Source of the DNA: CAINVV01 sp037137375 | GTDB taxonomy: Bacteria > Bacteroidota > Bacteroidia > Bacteroidales > Prolixibacteraceae | DNA length: 64,000 nucleotides | Direction: 5' to 3' | Assembly (NCBI GenBank): GCA_037137375.1 | Contig: JBAXKJ010000006.1 | Coordinates: 62,001-126,000, forward strand | In this document: positions 1 through 8,354 of the stretch, piece by piece | How the letters are laid out: each line of letters begins with the position of its first letter | Position numbering within the stretch: position 1 is the stretch's first letter | Program-made: the position numbers and the translations under genes | Notes under the pieces: model-generated | Databases searched by the model: none | Seen by the model: the letters and a program-made list of their open reading frames with translations, nothing else | What the model was told of the DNA's origin: nothing

Positions 1-444
1 ATTGTAGGATTGAAAAATAATCTTGTTCTCGAAGGAGAAAACACTCCAGATATCATCAAAGTTCTGATGGTCAGCAGGAATAAATTTTTTCAGGGATTTG
101 TACACCATCTTACCATTTGGAAGGCTGACCATCTTGCCTAACTCGTTGTAAGCGCCTACATATATCTCCCCATTTTTGTTGACGAACAAGGCCCGTACAA
201 TGGATGAATTGGGCATCTTGTAAAGCTGCCATTGGTTGCCGTCATACACCAGCAGACCCTCATTATTAGCATAATAGATAAAACCTCGCTTGTCCTGTAC
301 AACTTGCCAGTTTTGTGTACCGGCTTTATATTCCCTCTTTGGAAAATTCCGGATAAAAGGCGTTCCGATTTTTTTTATCTCGGCTGATACCATGACAGGC
401 ATGATTAATCCGAGCATAAAAATAAATAGCAATCGCTTGACCAT
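1..444 (-). CDS. N-terminal part of a propeller-type sensor protein (partial)
   Basis: The first 148 codons of a minus-strand gene that runs off the left edge. It opens with a signal peptide (MVKRLLFIFMLGLIMP, cleavage expected near VSA-EI). The mature part carries propeller-blade sequences of the kind found in two-component-regulator propeller proteins: WQVVQDKRGFIYYANNEGLL followed by VYDGNQWQLY, then a second blade around IYVGAYNELG. In Bacteroidota such periplasmic propellers usually precede a Y_Y_Y domain, a membrane helix and either a hybrid histidine kinase or a LuxR-type DNA-binding domain. The missing 3' part decides which. The gene lies downstream of pepD but is separated from it by a strong terminator, so it is probably transcribed independently. 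The propeller call is firm; the output domain is unknown. Confidence 0.7.
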   Translation of the reverse strand, partial: MVKRLLFIFMLGLIMPVMVSAEIKKIGTPFIRNFPKREYKAGTQNWQVVQDKRGFIYYANNEGLLVYDGNQWQLYKMPNSSIVRALFVNKNGEIYVGAYNELGKMVSLPNGKMVYKSLKKFIPADHQNFDDIWSVFSFENKIIFQSYN

Positions 445-481
445 TGAGTGATCTTTTTTTCAAATTTAATCTTTATAACTG

Positions 482-519
482 AAAAAAATCCCGGTTCTGT
501 CTGGGACAAAACCGGGATT
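482..519 (-). terminator. Rho-independent terminator after pepD
   Basis: An inverted repeat, AATCCCGGTT (487–496) with AACCGGGATT (510–519), plus an inner TGTC/GACA pair around a TGG loop. Read on the minus strand, the stem is followed directly by a run of seven T (488–482). It lies 22 bp past the pepD stop, so it should end the MFS–pepD transcript. Confidence 0.88.
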
Positions 520-541
520 CAAATATTTTAAGGACAATGAT

Positions 542-2002
542 TTATTTTAACGGCGCATTTTTAAGCGTTTCAACCAGAAAGTCCCAGAATTTCTGAACGG
601 TGGCAATGTTTACTTTCTCATCCGGTGAATGAGGAAACCGCATTGTTGGACCAAAAGAAATCATGTCCCAGTGCGGGTAATTAGCCCCCAGGATACCGCA
701 TTCCAGTCCGGCGTGAATCGCCTTAATTTCCGGAACCCTGCCGAATTTATTTTCGTAAATCTTACTCATTTGCTTAAGAATGGCAGAATCCATATTGGGT
801 TTCCAACCAGGATATCCCCCATCAAAGTTTACCATTCCTCCTGCCAGTGAGAAAACACTTTCGACCATCTCACAAAGATCTTCCTTGGCAGAATCAACCG
901 AACTACGAAGTAGGCATTTGACAGTAATTACACCGTTTTCGGACTTCACGGTAGCCAGGTTGGTAGAAGTTTCCACCAGTCCGGGCATGCTGTCGCTCAC
1001 GCGGATAGTTCCGTTTGGACAGGCATAGACTGAATCGATCAGATCATCCTGCACCCGCTCGTCAATCAAAGACTTTGGCTTGGCGGTTTCTTCGGCTGTA
1101 AAACTCATATTGGGTTCAGTAACACTAAGCTCAGCCTTATATACCTTTTCATACCTTGAAACTGCCTCAGCAAATTCTGTTACTGATTCAACAGGTACGA
1201 CAACAACTGCATATGCTTCCCGTGGAATAGCATTGCGCATTCCTCCTCCATTGATCTCAGCAAGCCGAACATCCATTTCCTGGGTGGCATGTTTCAGAAA
1301 ACGAACCAGAAGTTTATTGGCATTGCCCCTTCCCATATTAATATCCAGACCGGAGTGACCTCCCTTTAATCCCTTAACAATCAATTTATAAGAAGAGTAT
1401 CCTTTGGGAACGATCATTTCATCATATTCAAATTCGATGTTGGCATTCATTCCACCGGCACAACCAACATAGAGTTCTCCCTCATCTTCAGAATCCATAT
1501 TAAGCAAGATATCCCCCTTCAACCAACCAGGTTTAAGACCGAATGCTCCAGTCATGCCGGTCTCTTCGTCACAGGTAAAGAGCGCTTCTACCGGACCGTG
1601 AACCAGATCCTTTGCCGCCAAAACGGCCATGGCAGCTGCTACACCCATGCCATTATCTGCACCCAGGGTCGTTCCCCTTGCTTTTACCCATTCTCCATCG
1701 ATCCATGCATCAATCGGATCATTCTCAAAATCGTGTTTGGTATCACTGTTTTTCTGTGGAACCATATCGAGATGACCCTGCATCACAATACCCTTGCGAT
1801 TCTCCATGCCAGGTGTGGCAGGTTTACGAATCATGACATTCCCAACTTCATCCTTCTCGGTTTCCAAACCAAGGGATTTCCCGAAGGCCACCATGAATTG
1901 CTGAATCTTCTCCTCATGTTTGGATGGACGAGGAATCTGCGTCAGGGAATAGAAATTTTCCCAGAGGGATTTTGGTTCAAGATTGATTATTTCTTTAGAC
2001 AT
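542..2002 (-). CDS. pepD: Aminoacyl-histidine dipeptidase / cytosol nonspecific dipeptidase (M20C)
   Basis: A 486-residue zinc aminopeptidase of the M20C (PepD) family that hydrolyses dipeptides such as Xaa-His and Cys-Gly in the cytoplasm. No signal peptide is present. Metal-site motifs are clear: GHLDMVPQKN (first ligand His and Asp), TTLGADNGMGVA (bridging Asp), FTCDEETGMTG (catalytic Glu pair), MDSEDEGE, and a C-terminal AIHAGLECGI and SFGPTMRFPHSPDE with the last His ligand. Length is typical for the family. The gene starts 20 bp after the stop of the upstream MFS transporter on the same strand, which suggests cotranscription and a role in using imported peptides or amino acids. The terminator at 482–519 ends the unit. 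Confidence 0.95.
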   Translation of the reverse strand: MSKEIINLEPKSLWENFYSLTQIPRPSKHEEKIQQFMVAFGKSLGLETEKDEVGNVMIRKPATPGMENRKGIVMQGHLDMVPQKNSDTKHDFENDPIDAWIDGEWVKARGTTLGADNGMGVAAAMAVLAAKDLVHGPVEALFTCDEETGMTGAFGLKPGWLKGDILLNMDSEDEGELYVGCAGGMNANIEFEYDEMIVPKGYSSYKLIVKGLKGGHSGLDINMGRGNANKLLVRFLKHATQEMDVRLAEINGGGMRNAIPREAYAVVVVPVESVTEFAEAVSRYEKVYKAELSVTEPNMSFTAEETAKPKSLIDERVQDDLIDSVYACPNGTIRVSDSMPGLVETSTNLATVKSENGVITVKCLLRSSVDSAKEDLCEMVESVFSLAGGMVNFDGGYPGWKPNMDSAILKQMSKIYENKFGRVPEIKAIHAGLECGILGANYPHWDMISFGPTMRFPHSPDEKVNIATVQKFWDFLVETLKNAPLK

Positions 2003-2022
2003 AATAGATACAATTTAAGAAT

Positions 2023-3588
2023 TTATTTTTTGGCACCCGAAGGTAATTCAAGACCATAAGCCTGCTTGGCGTCGGCCTTTTTAAGCATTGAAGCAAGAAA
2101 AATTGAAATAATTCCGCAAACGACCAGCATCATAATCGGGATGGTATAATTATAAGTCATCTTTCCTTCCCTGATGGCAGCCAAGTTATCATGGTTAACT
2201 AAATCCAGCACGGCTCCGATGCCCCAAAAGAAGAAACCCAGTCCCCAGTTCTGAACTGTAAACATAGTGGCATAGGCAGTACCCAGACGATTCTCAGGGA
2301 CAATCTTCGCCACGGAAGGCCACATGGCAGCAGGCACAAGGGCGAAGGCAATACCCAGACTGACCAGTGCCATATAACCCAATGTCACACTGTTGGATAA
2401 GGATAAAGAGAGATGGGCAAAAATCAGCAGACAGGAACCGAGCATCATCAGTGAAGCAGCCTTTCCTTTACGATCCACAATGTTTCCAAAAATTGGCGTA
2501 AAGACGATTGTGCCAAGCGGAATCAAGGAAGCCGTCTTGGATCCATTGTGCAACCAGATTTGAAGAATGCCCCAGAAGTTAAACACTATGATTCCGAAAA
2601 CGGTAACCAGCGAATAGGTAAAAATTCGTCGATAGTTAATATTGGCAATTCTGGATGGTACGATGGAGAAAGAAAGTGCAAAAACAAACAAAACAATATA
2701 AACAGCAGCTATACCCAGAGCCTCACTTCCAAATATCATGACTGATCCTTCAGGAGGCAATTTAGCAGTAAATCCAAATTTATTGATCAGCATATCGGGT
2801 GCATACTGAATAAATGGGAATACTGCAGCGTAGAAAGTCACACACAGTAAAGTGATATAGATAAATGACTTATCCGTAATCAATTTAACAAAATCAGAAA
2901 GATGGAACTCCTCTTCGGGTACGGCAGTCCCCGGTAGGATTCCACCCTTAACCTGGTTGTCGATTCGGGCATCGAAGAAGGAATAGATCAGGAACATCAG
3001 GAATGACAAGGCGATCAGTGTCGCAGCAAAAGTCACAGCTGGAGAAAAATGACCACCACCGATATCCAGTGACGAAGCCATTCCAAGGGCAGTCCCCAGC
3101 CTGCCAAATCCTATATTGATAGCCATGGCGAGCGCCATTTCATACCCTTTAAACCATTTCACAATCGTTCGGGTAGCCAACACACAGAGTATTTCCAGCC
3201 CAGATCCGAACATGATCCTCCCGATGATCATCATAGTAAGAATGGTCGCCTTTTCGTGGCCAAAAAAACCGGAAGCAGCCAGCGCTGTAGTCGATGCGCC
3301 AATGGTAGCAAGTATTCCGAAGACATAGCCCGTCAGGCGGATGCCCCATTTATCAAGAATGAAACCTCCGACGAGAATCATCCCAAACATATTTGCGATG
3401 GTGGTAAGCCCGATAATACGGCCAAACTCCTCGCTCGAAAAACCCATCTCCGATTCCATTATTCCTTTCAGTCCGGACATGAAATCCTGGAACCAGTAAG
3501 TAGAGAAGGTTAACCCTGATATTAAAATAAGTACGAACCAACGCATTGCTGTATTATCACGCAAAGTCTTCGCTTTCGCTCCAGTCAT
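2023..3588 (-). CDS. Major facilitator superfamily transporter
   Basis: A 521-residue integral membrane protein with about twelve hydrophobic segments and a central hydrophilic loop (roughly residues 205–235). The signature between helices 2 and 3 is visible as GGFILDKWGIRLTG, and FGNIVDRKGKAA is the equivalent in the second half, both typical of MFS. The N-terminus (TMRWFVLILISGLTFSTYWF region) and SALAMAINIGFGRLG-like segments recall the nitrate/oxalate-type MFS branch, but the substrate cannot be read from sequence. The neighbouring pepD, 20 bp downstream, makes a peptide, amino acid or organic acid cargo plausible. The start is the ATG at 3588, beginning MTGAKAKTLRDNTAMRW. Confidence 0.85.
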   Translation of the reverse strand: MTGAKAKTLRDNTAMRWFVLILISGLTFSTYWFQDFMSGLKGIMESEMGFSSEEFGRIIGLTTIANMFGMILVGGFILDKWGIRLTGYVFGILATIGASTTALAASGFFGHEKATILTMMIIGRIMFGSGLEILCVLATRTIVKWFKGYEMALAMAINIGFGRLGTALGMASSLDIGGGHFSPAVTFAATLIALSFLMFLIYSFFDARIDNQVKGGILPGTAVPEEEFHLSDFVKLITDKSFIYITLLCVTFYAAVFPFIQYAPDMLINKFGFTAKLPPEGSVMIFGSEALGIAAVYIVLFVFALSFSIVPSRIANINYRRIFTYSLVTVFGIIVFNFWGILQIWLHNGSKTASLIPLGTIVFTPIFGNIVDRKGKAASLMMLGSCLLIFAHLSLSLSNSVTLGYMALVSLGIAFALVPAAMWPSVAKIVPENRLGTAYATMFTVQNWGLGFFFWGIGAVLDLVNHDNLAAIREGKMTYNYTIPIMMLVVCGIISIFLASMLKKADAKQAYGLELPSGAKK

Positions 3589-3697
3589 AAAGTTTAAATT
3601 AAAAAATTTGTAATGTTGATTTAGCTTCGCAATATAAATAAAAACGGCAGATAAAATTGCAGAAAAAAATCACCTTATCAGCCCGTTCTGAATGTTA

Positions 3698-4801
3698 TTA
3701 ATTTGTGCCAATGATCTTTATCGCTCCAGTAACAGGATGATATTCAACAGAATAATCACCTGAAAGTAATCCGTCAGGCAAAGAAGTAATCACCCCAAAC
3801 TGAGCAATTGGGAACCTGGCCTGGGCCAAAATATCTGCGCCGCTCAATAATCTGGCCTGTGCAACCACCGGAATTCGGTAATAAATGCCTTTGGTAGATG
3901 CTTCATTGGTTCCGCTTGCATCGATTTTTTGTTTCAACTCATTATTGGGTTCAATTTCCAGCATAATCGGTTTTCCGGATACGTTATTCTCAGGCAATAC
4001 GCCTGCTGTGGGAGAAAATCTAAATGCAACGAGTCCCTTGTTCGCCTTGCCATCCGGCACCACATCGAAGGTTAACTGGTACGTTTTCTTAATCCTCTTT
4101 CCAGAAAAAAGAGCCACATAATCATCCAGGATCTTGTCCAGTTCGACTGTCATTACCTGGTAGGCAGCACCATCAGGTGGTAATTTATCGGATTTCGAGG
4201 CCAGGGTCATTGCCTTCTTTTTTCTGAGTTTCAGGATGTCATTGGCAGCCTCGGCAGCCTTCTCCTCGAAAGATTTAAAATTCGTGCCCGCACGTTTGGT
4301 GCTATCCTTTCCGACCACAAAAGAGTGCATGGAAACATCCGCCCAGATATCCTCTGCCACAAGCAGTTTCGGAGGATAAAAATTTGTAACAATCTTATTT
4401 ACTGACTGTTTCACTGAACTATTGATGCCCAGCAACACGCCGTCATCTGAAAGACTCAAAAGAGTGGAAATATTTCCCGTGGCCTTGTAAACAGCGTTTG
4501 GGTCGGGTTCACCAAAGGTTTCCATTTTCAATCCGGTGATGGTCCAGTTCTCCTCATCAGTCTTGGCCGCATCGTTGATGCCTAAATATTTCTGCGCATA
4601 GGCAAAATAAGGGCCACGAAACAATTTTACCTGTTCCACCTCTACCAGGATACGTATTCCTGTTCTTGGCAGCGCATAAACCACACCACCCGTGACAGCC
4701 GCCTGTTCGCCGGCTGGCTTCTTCTTCTCGTCCTTGGCAGACAGTTTCAGGTCTGCACCCACAAGACTTACCAGGAGCAATAAACTTACCAGGAATCTCA
4801 T
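3698..4801 (-). CDS. DUF4831-like secreted protein
   Basis: A 367-residue protein of unknown function with a signal peptide (MRFLVSLLLLVSLVGADLKL). I chose the ATG at 4801 because the in-frame codons further upstream give a charged leader that would block the signal peptide. The pattern VVYALPRTGIRILVEVE, followed by GPYFAYAQKYLGI, is what I recall of the Bacteroidota family DUF4831, predicted periplasmic or surface proteins rich in beta strands. No catalytic motif is recognisable. It lies 78 bp downstream of nnr on the same strand and may share its transcript. Family assignment is from memory of the motif; function is unknown. Confidence 0.7.
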   Translation of the reverse strand: MRFLVSLLLLVSLVGADLKLSAKDEKKKPAGEQAAVTGGVVYALPRTGIRILVEVEQVKLFRGPYFAYAQKYLGINDAAKTDEENWTITGLKMETFGEPDPNAVYKATGNISTLLSLSDDGVLLGINSSVKQSVNKIVTNFYPPKLLVAEDIWADVSMHSFVVGKDSTKRAGTNFKSFEEKAAEAANDILKLRKKKAMTLASKSDKLPPDGAAYQVMTVELDKILDDYVALFSGKRIKKTYQLTFDVVPDGKANKGLVAFRFSPTAGVLPENNVSGKPIMLEIEPNNELKQKIDASGTNEASTKGIYYRIPVVAQARLLSGADILAQARFPIAQFGVITSLPDGLLSGDYSVEYHPVTGAIKIIGTN

Positions 4802-4879
4802 ATTGTCGATTTTGTGAATTACTTGAATATTAATACTCCTCAAATTTGACTGTTTTTTTTGGCTTATCAAAACCTGCAG

Positions 4880-6388
4880 CTATTTTAATGAGGCAAACGC
4901 ATCTCCCAAATAATCAGCGATCTCACTTGCAATTAAGGATTCTTCTGAGGAATAACTCACCCTGATGTCCGCTGACCGTCCGTGTAAAAAGACTCCAAGT
5001 CTGGCCGCTTCAGCAGGCGTGTATCCCTGACAGATCAAACCAAGCAGGATGCCTGTCAGCACATCGCCACTTCCGGCGGTCGCCATTCCCGGATTTCCGG
5101 TACTGTTGAAAAACACCCTACCATCAGGCAAAAATATTCGTGTAAAGGCACCTTTCAATACCAGAACAACCCCATAACTGAAGGCAAACTGCCCTGCAAT
5201 CATCAACCGTTCTTCTTCAGTTTGCGAAATAATCCCCGAAAGACGGTCAAACTCAGTCGGATGAGGTGTCAGGATCGTTTCCGGAGGGAGTTTCTTGAGC
5301 CAGGCTGGATTTAAGGCAAGGATGTTGATGGCATCGGCATCCAATATTAAGGGAACCGTCGATTTTTCAACTAATTGTTTGATAACCTCTTGCGTTGCCT
5401 TCTGAGTCCCTAACCCAGGGCCGGCAGAAATGGCGGTGTATTTTGTCAGCTCCGGAAGTTCTGTGATACAATCCTTACCAGGATCCATACTCGACATCGA
5501 CTCTGGAAGTCCGATCTGCAGCACAGCGCCTGCTGATTCCGGCAGATGTACCGTCAGTAATCCCAGTCCTGCCCTGAGTGCACCCCTGGCTGACAGCTGG
5601 GCAGCGCCATATTTTCCCCGGCTTCCGGCGAGCAGCAATCCGTGTCCATAGCTTCCCTTGTGCGAGAATATTTTTCTTTTCTTAATTATTTGGGAGACAT
5701 CCTGCTGTTCGAGGAAGTGTAGATTTGTTTCAGTCTCTTCGATGGCCCTTTCACTGAGGCCGAACTTAACAATTTCCCACTTCCCGAAATACGGTTCATT
5801 TTCCCGAAAAAATAGAGAAAGCTTGGGCGATTCGAGTGTAAGCGTCCAGGATGCCCTGATGATCGCGCCGCCATTGTGCATATTCTCATCGCACATCAAT
5901 CCGGAGGGAATATCGATGGAGACAACCTCTACCGCCGACCCGTTGATCCATTCGATGACTTCAGCAGCAAATCCTTCTAAAGGGCGGCTTAGTCCTGAAC
6001 CGTAGAGTCCATCCAGTATCAGGTCATATTTGGTTAAATCAGGGAAATCGCTCTTGTCGTTCAGTTCTGTCTTGACGATTTCAGGGTACTGAATTAAACG
6101 ATCCAGGTTTATCAGTGAAGCCTCCGACCGTTTCCGACCCAGTACTGGCAGAAAAACATGAACAGGAAATCCTTGTCTGGAAAGCATCCGTGCAACAGCC
6201 AACGCATCGCCGCCATTGTTACCAGGACCAGCGAAAACAGCTATCCTGGTAGTTGGAGAATAATGATTGATCAGCCAGCCGGTTAGTGCACTTGAGGCAC
6301 GTTCCATCAGATCGATCTCATCAATTGGCTCGTAAATTATTGTTTGCCTGTCAATCTGCGCCTGCTGTTCCCTCGAAAAAATTTTCAT
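4880..6388 (-). CDS. nnr: Bifunctional NAD(P)H-hydrate epimerase / ADP-dependent NAD(P)H-hydrate dehydratase
   Basis: A 502-residue cytoplasmic repair enzyme that converts damaged NADHX and NADPHX back to NAD(P)H. The N-terminal half (about 1–220) is the epimerase (YjeF_N) with AGPGNNGGDALAVARML, DGLYGSGLSRPL and VSIDIPSGL. The C-terminal half (about 235–500) is the ribokinase-like dehydratase with AGSRGKYGAAQLSARGALRA, ILDADAINIL, TPHPTEFDRL and the nucleotide-binding NPGMATAGSGDVLTG. Both halves look complete, as in the usual bacterial fusion. It is divergent from the POT transporter gene; a −7 element (TAACTTTG on the minus strand) lies at 6409–6416. Confidence 0.95.
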   Translation of the reverse strand: MKIFSREQQAQIDRQTIIYEPIDEIDLMERASSALTGWLINHYSPTTRIAVFAGPGNNGGDALAVARMLSRQGFPVHVFLPVLGRKRSEASLINLDRLIQYPEIVKTELNDKSDFPDLTKYDLILDGLYGSGLSRPLEGFAAEVIEWINGSAVEVVSIDIPSGLMCDENMHNGGAIIRASWTLTLESPKLSLFFRENEPYFGKWEIVKFGLSERAIEETETNLHFLEQQDVSQIIKKRKIFSHKGSYGHGLLLAGSRGKYGAAQLSARGALRAGLGLLTVHLPESAGAVLQIGLPESMSSMDPGKDCITELPELTKYTAISAGPGLGTQKATQEVIKQLVEKSTVPLILDADAINILALNPAWLKKLPPETILTPHPTEFDRLSGIISQTEEERLMIAGQFAFSYGVVLVLKGAFTRIFLPDGRVFFNSTGNPGMATAGSGDVLTGILLGLICQGYTPAEAARLGVFLHGRSADIRVSYSSEESLIASEIADYLGDAFASLK

Positions 6389-6408
6389 AGAATTGCCTGA
6401 GTGAAATT

Positions 6409-6416
6409 CAAAGTTA
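6409..6416 (-). promoter_or_regulatory. −7 promoter element for nnr
   Basis: Reads TAACTTTG on the minus strand, matching the Bacteroidota −7 consensus TAnnTTTG, 20 bp before the nnr start. I see no TTG at the expected −33 distance, so this is a partial match. Confidence 0.45.
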
Positions 6417-6443
6417 AGAAAAAGTAAGCAATGTTCTTTTTCT

Positions 6444-6451
6444 TATATTTG
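6444..6451 (+). promoter_or_regulatory. −7 promoter element for the POT transporter
   Basis: TATATTTG, a match to TAnnTTTG, 30 bp before the ATG at 6482. It lies inside the longer reading frame that could begin at 6431, which argues that translation really starts at 6482. Confidence 0.45.
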
Positions 6452-6481
6452 GATTCAATTTCATTCTCAAACTTTAAACTT

Positions 6482-8266
6482 ATGCTAAAAGGACATCCCA
6501 AAGGGCTTATCGTAGCCTTTTTCGCCAACATGGGAGAGCGTTTCGGTTTCTATACCATGATGGCCATTCTGGTACTTTTCCTACAAACAAAATTTGGTCT
6601 CAATGAAGAAGTAGCGGGTAGTATTTACAGCTCGTTTTACTTCGGAATTTATGCACTCGCATTGATCGGTGGCCTCGTTGCCGATTCAACTAACAAGTAC
6701 AAACTTGTCATTTTTGCAGGAATCGTGATTATGCTAACCGGATATATCCTGATGGCAATACCCGGACTCACGTTGAATCTGACAGTGATTTCCCTTTTTG
6801 TCATTGCGTTCGGAAACGGAATGTTCAAAGGAAACCTTCAGGCTGTAGTCGGACAATTATATGATGATCCGAAGTATTCCAAGATGCGTGATTCCGCCTT
6901 TATGGTTTTCTACATGGGTATCAACGTTGGGGCTTTCTTTGCCCCGTTTGCCGCTACCGGAGTTCGGAACTGGTGGTTAAAATCCAATGGATTCCTGCAT
7001 GATGGAAGTCTCCCTGCATTGTGCCACCGTTTCATTGATGGTAAAATGACAGATACTGCTCAATTTCAAACACTTGCACAGAAGGCGACTATATCAGGCC
7101 AGGTTGGAGATCTCGGGCAATTTGCACACCAATATTTGGATATTTTCTCCAGAGGATACAATTATGCCTTTGGGATCGCTGCAGGAGCTATGCTCTTGTC
7201 TTTACTGGTGTACGTTCTTTTCCAGAAGCATCTGCCTAATAAAGAGAGATCGGTCAGTTCAAAATCTGTCAAAATTGAAAATGGTGTCCAAAACCTGGCC
7301 ATTGCATTTCTGGCAGCGGTCGCCACCTTTGCGGCCATCTATTTCGGACTAAATAATCTTCATATCGCTTCGGCTGTCAGTCTCTTTGTAATATTTGCCA
7401 CCTGGATCATCCTGAGTGCCAACAAGGAGGAGAAACCCCGTGTCATCGCGTTGATCATGGTATTTGTTGTGGTGATTTTTTTCTGGATGTCCTTCCACCA
7501 AAACGGATTAACACTCACCTTCTTCGCTCGTGACTATATCGCCAAAGAGGTAGGATCATTTACTAATTTGTTCTTTAGCGCTCAATCCCTTTTGTCAGTA
7601 TTCGGTGCCCTGGCTGGTCTTTTTGTCTTAGTTGGAAAGAACAAAACCATCAAAGAAAGGTTGATCGGTGGAGGATTAGTAATTGCCGGTTCGGGTTTAG
7701 CCTATTATTTCATGAGTAGTTATAGTTCTGAAAATGCGATTGCTCCAGAAGTCTTCCAGTCCTTTAATCCGTTGTTTATCGTCTTTATTGCTCCACTGGT
7801 CATGAGCGTGTTTGCCTGGATGAACAAAAAAGGAATAGAACCCTCAACCCCAAAGAAGATCGGAATTGGAATGATTATAGCAGCCTTAGGATTTTTATTG
7901 ATCCTTATCGCCTCTCTCAACATGGTATCTCCTCATACCTTAAATGGTCAGGCTGTTCCTGATTCCTCAAGGGTAACTCCTTACTGGCTGATCAACGGAT
8001 ACCTGATTTTTACGATCGCTGAATTGTTTTTATCTCCTATGGGACTCTCTTTCGTTTCTAAAGTTGCACCTCCCCGCTTCCAGGGTTTGATGCAGGGTGG
8101 ATGGTTGCTGGCCACAGCCGTAGGTAATAAGTTGTTGGTTGTAGGAAGTTATTTCTGGAGCAGATTGGATTTATGGATGCTGTGGTCGATATTTATCGTC
8201 TGCTGTCTGTTGTCTGCAACCTTCCTGTTTACCATGCTGAAGAAGCTGGAACGGGTTACGAATTAG
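6482..8266 (+). CDS. POT (PTR2) family proton-dependent oligopeptide transporter
   Basis: A 594-residue inner-membrane transporter coupling proton influx to di/tripeptide uptake. I chose ATG 6482 (MLKGHPKGLIVAFFANMGER) over the longer frame because it places the canonical N-terminal ERFGFYTM helix 1 motif correctly and because a promoter element precedes it. Also visible are GGLVADSTNKYK (loop 2–3), GNGMFKGNLQAVVGQLYDD and the FYMGINVGAFFAP segment of the PTR2 signature, and a late FTIAELFLSPMGLSFVSKVAP helix. A long insertion (around residues 170–220) separates the helix bundles. It stands alone and converges with hydF; a palindromic hairpin at 8289–8317 lies just past its stop. Confidence 0.92.
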   Translation: MLKGHPKGLIVAFFANMGERFGFYTMMAILVLFLQTKFGLNEEVAGSIYSSFYFGIYALALIGGLVADSTNKYKLVIFAGIVIMLTGYILMAIPGLTLNLTVISLFVIAFGNGMFKGNLQAVVGQLYDDPKYSKMRDSAFMVFYMGINVGAFFAPFAATGVRNWWLKSNGFLHDGSLPALCHRFIDGKMTDTAQFQTLAQKATISGQVGDLGQFAHQYLDIFSRGYNYAFGIAAGAMLLSLLVYVLFQKHLPNKERSVSSKSVKIENGVQNLAIAFLAAVATFAAIYFGLNNLHIASAVSLFVIFATWIILSANKEEKPRVIALIMVFVVVIFFWMSFHQNGLTLTFFARDYIAKEVGSFTNLFFSAQSLLSVFGALAGLFVLVGKNKTIKERLIGGGLVIAGSGLAYYFMSSYSSENAIAPEVFQSFNPLFIVFIAPLVMSVFAWMNKKGIEPSTPKKIGIGMIIAALGFLLILIASLNMVSPHTLNGQAVPDSSRVTPYWLINGYLIFTIAELFLSPMGLSFVSKVAPPRFQGLMQGGWLLATAVGNKLLVVGSYFWSRLDLWMLWSIFIVCCLLSATFLFTMLKKLERVTN

Positions 8267-8288
8267 ACATTTGATAATCAAAGAACTT

Positions 8289-8317
8289 GCTCCAGCGGAT
8301 TGACAATCCGCTGGAGC
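8289..8317. repeat. REP-like palindrome between convergent genes
   Basis: Perfect 14-bp inverted repeat: GCTCCAGCGGATTG, one spacer base, CAATCCGCTGGAGC. It sits between the 3' ends of the POT transporter and hydF and is followed by GAA, then a degenerate AGCGAAGT echo to about 8350. The core GCGGATT…AATCCGC plus GGAGCGAA flank matches the minus-strand reading of the repeats at 11633–11760. It may end transcription from both sides. Confidence 0.75.
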
Positions 8318-8354
8318 GAAATCTTTTGTAGCGAAGTTCGTTGGAGCGAAGTCC

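Noticed and set aside
6431..6481. Upstream extension of the POT transporter
   Set aside because: Overlaps a −7 promoter element and adds residues before the family's normal N-terminus.
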